Source: Pirellulales bacterium | GTDB taxonomy: Bacteria; Planctomycetota; Planctomycetia; Pirellulales; JALHPA01 | DNA: 9,587 nucleotides | Direction of reading: 5' to 3' | NCBI GenBank assembly: GCA_022842745.1 | Contig: JALHPA010000058.1 | Span: 1-9,587 of the forward strand | Made by a program: the position numbers and the translations under genes | Shown here: positions 5,642 to 9,587 of the stretch, piece by piece | How the letters are laid out: each line of letters starts with the position of its first letter | Position numbering within the stretch: position 1 is the first letter of the stretch | Notes under the pieces: model-generated | Seen by the model: only the letters and a program-made list of their open reading frames with translations | Databases searched by the model: none | Told to the model about the DNA's origin: nothing

Positions 5642-7855
5642 TTACGGCGACTGCCGCTGCGTCGCTTGAAAAGTCAGCGTTTCCGGAAGTCGCACGTGGG
5701 AGGAGGGTTCGGCGGAAAAAGCGTTTGTCCCGACCGAGAGGCTCCGCATCACCAGCCACCAGGTGAGCCCCAGGACCCCCGCTACCGCCGCCACGGCGAG
5801 CAGGCCATTGACGAGAAACGCCCGGCGGAGCTGGGCCAATTCTCCTCCGATCGCGTGGGCGAACGACTCCTGAACTAGCACCACCCAGCCGGTGTCGTGC
5901 CCTTGGAATCGCACCGGTCGCTGGGCCGCCAGCCACCGGCCGGAAAACTTCGGCAGTCCGCCCGCCTCCCCCAGCGGGTCGCGGTAGTCGTCGTCGCCGT
6001 CCCGCGGCACAGGAATTTCCGCCGGATCGAGCCGGAAGTGAGCCAGTCGATCGAGGTGGCCCGGATCGCTTTCCGCTAGCACGTCGAACGCCGGGTGCTG
6101 CAAGATCAGGCCCTGGTGGTCCCCCGGCCGCGTGTCGACCAGTACCGAAAACTGCTGGTCTCCCTCTCCCAGCTCGATGAACTTCCCCCGCACGGGGAAT
6201 GACACCGCCACCACCCCCAGAAACCGCCGGGCCGGGCCGGCGGCTGAAAATACCGGTGTGGAAATCGCCACGCTCCAATGCTTGGACGAGCGGCTGCGAT
6301 AGACGGCCGAAAGCTGCGTGCGCGACACATGTTGCCCCGGCAACGGGCGCCAATCCTCCGACTCGTCCCGGCTGCCACCGTGAAAATACGATCGCCAGGA
6401 ATAATTCTGTCCCGTGGTGTCGCTCGGCTCGATCCGCAGCAACTGTATTCCCAATCCGTCGGTCACAAACCAACTGGCGATCTCGAACCGATCGTTGCCG
6501 GCCGTAAGCTGTGCCATGCGCGCGTCGAGCCGCTTGACCGCCGCTGGCCGCTGGTCGGGCGGCACCGGCAGCCCCGGTCCCGGCTTGGATGGCGCTCGCA
6601 GTGTCTTCCGCTCGGCCTCCAATTGCGTTCGCAGGGCCGGATCGCTCAGTCGCCGCAACAGCGGCTGCAGCTCGGCGTCGTTGGCGATCTCCTGCAAGCT
6701 GGCCACGATCTGCGGATCGCTGGCGATTCGCTCCACCGTCTCGAAGCGGCGCTCCAATTCGTCGGCGGCCACCGTCGCCACGCTCCGCCCGGCGAAATCC
6801 AGCGACTGCAAGGCCCGCTCCGTAAGCGCCCGGCTGGTTTGCTCGATCGAGTCGGAAAACCACCGCCAGGCCACGATGGAGAGCAACGTCAGCAACAGTA
6901 GCGGCCCCACCGCCCCCAAGATCATCAAGGGGAGCCGTGCCCGCCGCCGCGCCCGCCCCTCGAGCGCGTCCAGCACCGCCTGCACGTTGGCAAACCGCTC
7001 TGCCGGATTTACCGCCAGGCAGCGATCGACGATTTCCGCCAAGGCACGATCTACCCCCGGCACGCGCCGGTGGTCGCTGGGCAAAGGAGACGATTCGATC
7101 ACCCGCCGGTACCGCGCTAGCCGCTCCGACAGGTCCTCCGCCCGCTCAATCTCGGTCACGGCCTCGTCGTGCCGGTGCGGCGGGGACCCCACCAGCATGC
7201 AATACAAGAGCGCGCCAAGTGCGTACACGTCCCACCGTGCGTCGGGCATGGCCTGCAGATCCGCCTGCTCAGGGGCCATGTAGAACAAGGTCCCTAGCGC
7301 CGGTCGCTGCTCGTGCGACAGCCGCGATTGGCCAAAATCGGCCAACCGCGGCTTCTGGTCCTGGTCCAAAAGCACGTTGCCTGGCTTCAAATCGCAGTGC
7401 AATACTCCCTTCCCGTGGGCATGCAACAGGCCCACCGCCACGTCGGTAAACAGGTTCACCGCCTCGTGAACGCGAAGCGGCCCCTTGCGCCGCAGCCGAT
7501 CTTCGAGCGACCCCTGTTCGACATACTCCATGACGTAGTACGGCGGCACGCTTTCCCATCCCACGTCGAGCAACTGCACCACGTACCGATCGGCATGCAG
7601 AAAGGCCAACTTCTCGACTTCCCGCGACAGGATGGAGCTATCGAGACCGCCGCGGTGGGCGTAGAACTTGATCGCCACCTGGCGGCCGGTGTTGTTGTCG
7701 ATCGCGACCCAGACCTCGCCATAGGCTCCCGCCCCCAAGAACCGCTGGGGCGAGTAACCCGGCACGTCGATCGGCGGCCGGGCACGCTGCAAACTCAGGG
7801 CCTGAGCGCGGCGCTGCTCCTCGGTTCCCTGCGCTTGCGTTTGATCTAAGGACAT
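5642..7855 (-). CDS. transmembrane Ser/Thr protein kinase with extracytoplasmic Cache-like sensor
   Basis: A 737-residue Hanks-type kinase. The catalytic domain (about 34-300) has the Gly-rich loop GAGAYGEVW (41-49), K63 in VAIKFY, E79 for the Lys-Glu pair, the catalytic loop HCDLKPGN (153-160, base D155), DFG (173-175) and APE (194-196). The HRD arginine is Cys, making this a non-RD kinase. The segment between DFG and APE is short, 18 residues, with T189 in the GT of GTLFYMAPE. A first membrane helix (308-331) and a second (680-703) enclose about 345 residues that should lie outside the cytoplasmic membrane. NYSWRSYFHGG (484-494) and SVAISTPVFS...RFLGVVAVSF (528-553) resemble Cache sensor domains. 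A 34-residue cytoplasmic tail follows. The gene probably forms an operon with the downstream FHA-cyclase gene. The ATG at 7855 lacks a clear Shine-Dalgarno, so the exact start is less certain than the domains. The signal it senses is unknown. Confidence 0.93.
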   Translation of the reverse strand: MSLDQTQAQGTEEQRRAQALSLQRARPPIDVPGYSPQRFLGAGAYGEVWVAIDNNTGRQVAIKFYAHRGGLDSSILSREVEKLAFLHADRYVVQLLDVGWESVPPYYVMEYVEQGSLEDRLRRKGPLRVHEAVNLFTDVAVGLLHAHGKGVLHCDLKPGNVLLDQDQKPRLADFGQSRLSHEQRPALGTLFYMAPEQADLQAMPDARWDVYALGALLYCMLVGSPPHRHDEAVTEIERAEDLSERLARYRRVIESSPLPSDHRRVPGVDRALAEIVDRCLAVNPAERFANVQAVLDALEGRARRRARLPLMILGAVGPLLLLTLLSIVAWRWFSDSIEQTSRALTERALQSLDFAGRSVATVAADELERRFETVERIASDPQIVASLQEIANDAELQPLLRRLSDPALRTQLEAERKTLRAPSKPGPGLPVPPDQRPAAVKRLDARMAQLTAGNDRFEIASWFVTDGLGIQLLRIEPSDTTGQNYSWRSYFHGGSRDESEDWRPLPGQHVSRTQLSAVYRSRSSKHWSVAISTPVFSAAGPARRFLGVVAVSFPVRGKFIELGEGDQQFSVLVDTRPGDHQGLILQHPAFDVLAESDPGHLDRLAHFRLDPAEIPVPRDGDDDYRDPLGEAGGLPKFSGRWLAAQRPVRFQGHDTGWVVLVQESFAHAIGGELAQLRRAFLVNGLLAVAAVAGVLGLTWWLVMRSLSVGTNAFSAEPSSHVRLPETLTFQATQRQSP

Positions 7856-8007
7856 CGCGAACAGCGGCCGTTGTGGAGAGCAAGAAGCGTGCGGCGAAGC
7901 CGCCAGCCGTCATTTTAGCCGCATGCGAGGCGGCGCCCCAAGGGCAACCGAAGATTGTCGGTCGGTCTTGAACATTGTCCCTCTTGCCGGCGCCATTCGA
8001 CGCAGTC
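7856..8007. other. intergenic region before the kinase gene
   Basis: These 152 bases separate the epimerase-like gene from the kinase gene, both on the minus strand. On that strand TTGGGG (7936-7941) and TAAAAT (7912-7917), 18 bases apart, make a weak promoter candidate about 55-60 bases before the kinase start. A small hairpin, GCGGC-GAA-GCCGC read on the plus strand (7891-7903), would lie in the resulting leader. No intrinsic terminator follows the epimerase-like gene, so read-through into the kinase gene is possible. I see no small gene here. Confidence 0.4.
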
Positions 8008-8964
8008 CTACTTTTCGATCTGACGGCCGCGACCGGCGATCGCCGCCAAGCCCTCCCGGTAGGACGGATAGCGGAGATTAAGAGGCACTTGCGCTTTCAG
8101 CTTGGCGTTGCTTACCCGCTTGTCGCCGCCGTTGCGGCGCTCCGCCGGGGGGGGCGGTTCGGTCAACGCAAAGATCGGCGCAGGCGCGCCCAGCAATTTG
8201 GCCAGGTGCTGGTAATACTCCCTCCGTAAGACCGGGCAGCCGTCCGAGACCAAAAAGTCGTCCGGCGGCTCGATTTGATCGGCGACCGCGACCGCGATTC
8301 GCGCCGCATCCTCCACGTGGATCAGATTCAAGTAGCTGTCCGGCGACACCGCCAGCGGTTTTCCCGCCAACAAATCCGCCGCCGACGGCAGCCGCCCCGG
8401 TCCATAGATTCCGGCCAGGCGCAAAATGATCGAGCGTTGTCCCAGCGGGTGCGCACGGAGCAATGACTCGGCCTCTTGACTCACCCGCCCCCCCTCGCGC
8501 GTTGGAATACGCGGCGATGTTTCGTCGATCCAGCTTCCATCCGCCTGCCCGTACACGCCGGTCGTGCTGATGTAGACCAGCTTTCCCAGTTCGCTTGGCG
8601 GCATAGTCGGCGACTTTGCGAGCGGCATCGCCGGCGACATCTGCGGCGAAATCTGCGGCGAAATCGCCGCCAGAAGGTTCTTCAGCCCCTCGATGGTTAC
8701 TTCGCGCCGGCGGACGGGGTCTGCCCCGCGGTCGGGGCTGATTGCGACCAATACCGTGTCGATGACTCCCAGCGTTCCCAGCCGCGGGGCCAGCCCCTCC
8801 CCGTCGGTGAGGTCCGCCACGATCGGCCGATACCCTTCCCGCTCAAACCGCTCCGCCCGCTCCGCGGACCGCGTTATCACATACACCCGATCTCCCGCCT
8901 CGCGCCACAGTCGCGCTACGCGCTCGCCAAGATAACCGCACCCGGCCACCAGTCGCTCGCTCAT
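8008..8964 (-). CDS. NAD(P)-binding epimerase/dehydratase-like protein (atypical extended SDR, YeeZ-like)
   Basis: A 318-residue Rossmann-fold protein. The N-terminus LVAGCGYLGERVA carries the dinucleotide-binding GxGxxG (G8, G10, G13). Further family marks are YISTTGVYG (131-139), WIDETSP (145-151), LRLAGIYGPGR (181-191) and LNLIHVEDAA (212-221), which follow the order of NAD-dependent epimerase/dehydratases. The catalytic YxxxK expected after VYG...DE is absent; VSQEAESLL (161-169) stands in its place, as in YeeZ-type atypical members. The substrate is unknown. Residues 101-124 are a Pro/Ser-rich tandem insert (ISPQ-type units) that looks like a local expansion. ATG 8964 is preferred over earlier in-frame starts because it overlaps the preceding gene's stop in ATGA, has AAGGAGA (8969-8975) four bases upstream, and begins right at the Rossmann fold. 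It is translationally coupled to the [2Fe-2S] protein gene. Confidence 0.87.
   Translation of the reverse strand: MSERLVAGCGYLGERVARLWREAGDRVYVITRSAERAERFEREGYRPIVADLTDGEGLAPRLGTLGVIDTVLVAISPDRGADPVRRREVTIEGLKNLLAAISPQISPQMSPAMPLAKSPTMPPSELGKLVYISTTGVYGQADGSWIDETSPRIPTREGGRVSQEAESLLRAHPLGQRSIILRLAGIYGPGRLPSAADLLAGKPLAVSPDSYLNLIHVEDAARIAVAVADQIEPPDDFLVSDGCPVLRREYYQHLAKLLGAPAPIFALTEPPPPAERRNGGDKRVSNAKLKAQVPLNLRYPSYREGLAAIAGRGRQIEK
8593..8672 (-). repeat. degenerate 12-bp tandem repeat inside the epimerase-like gene
   Basis: About six 12-bp units run through this part of the gene; the best-preserved are ACATCTGCGGCG (8637-8648) and AAATCTGCGGCG (8649-8660), as read on the plus strand. They encode the tetrapeptide series ISPQ-ISPQ-MSPA-MPLA-KSPT-MPPS at residues 101-124. 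The unit length is a multiple of three, so the frame is kept. The insert falls in a loop between the Rossmann strand region and YISTTGVYG, a site that should tolerate length change. Confidence 0.7.
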
Positions 8965-9320
8965 GACGTCTCCTTGGGTGCGTCCAAGGAGGAGGCCTGT
9001 GGCAACGCGCCACCTCCGTCCGTCGGTTCCGCTACCACTGGGGTCGCTCCGGGAGGAGGCGTTCCGCCGCCGGCACGGACGTAGCGCGCTCGTTCGGCCG
9101 CATACTCCCCCGCCGTTGGCAATTCCGGAGCTTGCTCTCCCTCGGCGGCGGCCGCCTCCCACAATTTCACCAGGAACGGGCGGCACCAGCCGCATCCGGT
9201 CCCCGCCCCGAAACAATCGCTCAATTGTCCCGGCCGGCTGGGCTTTTCCACCCGCAGGTAGTTCACCACCTTGCGCTTGGTGACATGGAAGCAGAGGCAA
9301 AGCTCGTCGTCGAAGTTCAT
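8961..9320 (-). CDS. BFD-like [2Fe-2S]-binding protein
   Basis: A small 119-residue protein with an N-terminal bacterioferritin-associated-ferredoxin-like (BFD) domain. The cysteines are C8 and C10 in LCLCFHVT, and C43 and C46 in GTGCGWCRPF, giving C-x-C-x32-C-x2-C, the spacing of BFD-type [2Fe-2S] sites; C36 is an extra one. The domain ends by about residue 60. The remaining half is Pro/Gly/Ala-rich, low in hydrophobic residues and probably disordered, longer than in E. coli Bfd (64 residues). It may carry electrons or sense iron or redox state, but no bacterioferritin gene is in view. ATG 9320 is chosen because the conserved domain begins just after it. A TTG at 9338 would add six residues, MAAAAI, and cannot be ruled out; neither start has a good Shine-Dalgarno. 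The stop overlaps the start of the epimerase-like gene by four bases. Confidence 0.85.
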   Translation of the reverse strand: MNFDDELCLCFHVTKRKVVNYLRVEKPSRPGQLSDCFGAGTGCGWCRPFLVKLWEAAAAEGEQAPELPTAGEYAAERARYVRAGGGTPPPGATPVVAEPTDGGGALPQASSLDAPKETS

Positions 9321-9390
9321 AATTGCGGCAGCCGCCAAGGATCGAGTTGGAACATTCTTCCCGCCACCAGGGCCGCTGCGTTCGCCGGTC

Positions 9391-9587
9391 CTAAACCAGC
9401 CCCCACCGTTTGCGCAGATACCATTCCGTGGACAATAGTCCCACCACGGCCAAAAAAAACCACGGCGTGTCCCACGGGGTCGCTTTTGTCTGCGATTCGA
9501 TCTTCAGTTCCGGCGGCTTGTTTTTCAGTTCTTCGAGCAGTTTGGGAAAGTCCTCGTAGGGCACGGCCCGCCCCGCAGGCGCGGTGA
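9391..9587 (-). CDS. C-terminus of a membrane protein, probably a planctomycete vWA/BatA-like protein (5' end outside window)
   Basis: Reading the minus strand from the window edge gives 64 complete codons and a TAG at 9391-9393. A charged region, VPYEDFPKLLEELKNK, leads to a predicted membrane helix WFFLAVVGLLSTEW and then the end YLRKRWGLV, with basic residues following the helix. This ending (one helix, then EWxLRKRWGL) is one I associate with large planctomycete membrane proteins carrying von Willebrand factor A or glutamine-amidotransferase-like domains. That link is from memory of the family, since the informative domains lie outside the window. The frame is supported by the absence of stops, the clear helix, and the same strand and close spacing (70 bp) to the [2Fe-2S] gene. 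A plus-strand open frame covers the same bases but looks random. Confidence 0.7.
   Translation of the reverse strand, partial: TAPAGRAVPYEDFPKLLEELKNKPPELKIESQTKATPWDTPWFFLAVVGLLSTEWYLRKRWGLV

Noticed and set aside
4664..5878. 404-codon open frame on the plus strand
   Set aside because: It is antisense to the FHA-cyclase gene and the end of the kinase gene, is rich in Arg, Pro and His, and shows no recognisable domain. Such long antisense frames are usual in GC-rich DNA.
5556..6863. 435-codon open frame on the minus strand
   Set aside because: It overlaps the kinase gene in another frame and has a Gly/Arg/Ala-rich composition with no domains, while the kinase frame has clear motifs.
8965..9300. 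N-terminal extension of the epimerase-like protein by 112 residues
   Set aside because: It lies wholly over the [2Fe-2S] gene in another frame, is basic and Gly-rich without family similarity, and the Rossmann fold starts right after ATG 8964.
9132..9587. Plus-strand open frame at the right edge
   Set aside because: It runs antisense to the [2Fe-2S] gene and the membrane-protein tail; the minus-strand frames have a BFD motif and a membrane helix.
1..9587. CRISPR array, tRNA, rRNA, insertion sequence, phage or defence genes
   Set aside because: No spaced direct repeats, cloverleaf, transposase motif or terminal inverted repeats were seen on either strand.

Overview
The window is about 9.6 kb of GC-rich DNA (roughly 64% G+C by eye), densely coding, with no tRNA, rRNA, IS element or CRISPR array. 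The gene mix points to a planctomycete, probably of the Pirellulales type: a transmembrane Ser/Thr kinase with an HCD catalytic loop, an FHA-GAF-class III cyclase fusion, a poorly known lipoprotein, a BFD-like [2Fe-2S] protein, and a gene tail ending in a membrane segment and EWYLRKRWGLV. This is an inference from protein character. No marker gene is present to prove it.

Layout. (1) 1-428, plus strand: the C-terminal part of an RluA-family pseudouridine synthase. (2) 483-1649, minus strand, convergent with it: an uncharacterised lipoprotein with a likely all-helical toroid fold. (3) 1650-2017: a 368-bp divergent intergenic region with a plausible minus-strand promoter. (4) 2018-3702, plus strand: motA and motB, a flagellar stator pair. 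(5) 3703-3790: a convergent gap with a perfect 10-bp stem hairpin. (6) 3791-7855, minus strand: a kinase gene followed 78 bp later by the FHA-GAF-cyclase gene. (7) 7856-8007: a 152-bp gap. (8) 8008-9587, minus strand: the C-terminus of a membrane protein, then a [2Fe-2S] protein, then an NAD(P)-binding epimerase-like protein whose start overlaps the preceding stop by four bases (ATGA).

How the genes may work together. MotA and MotB form the ion-driven stator of the flagellar motor. All of the key MotA residues fall at exactly the E. coli positions, which fixes the start codon. The kinase and cyclase look like a two-gene signalling unit. The kinase has a predicted periplasmic Cache-like sensor between two membrane segments. 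The cyclase begins with an FHA domain, a phosphothreonine reader, so kinase output could be read by the cyclase. The cyclase keeps both metal-binding aspartates and the transition-state Asn/Arg pair but has Asp where the substrate-selecting Lys normally sits, so its nucleotide substrate or activity is uncertain. That pair is the most interesting part of the window. The rest is mostly ordinary accessory or housekeeping content, apart from a 4-residue tandem repeat inside the epimerase-like protein and a twin SCGG...H motif in the lipoprotein.
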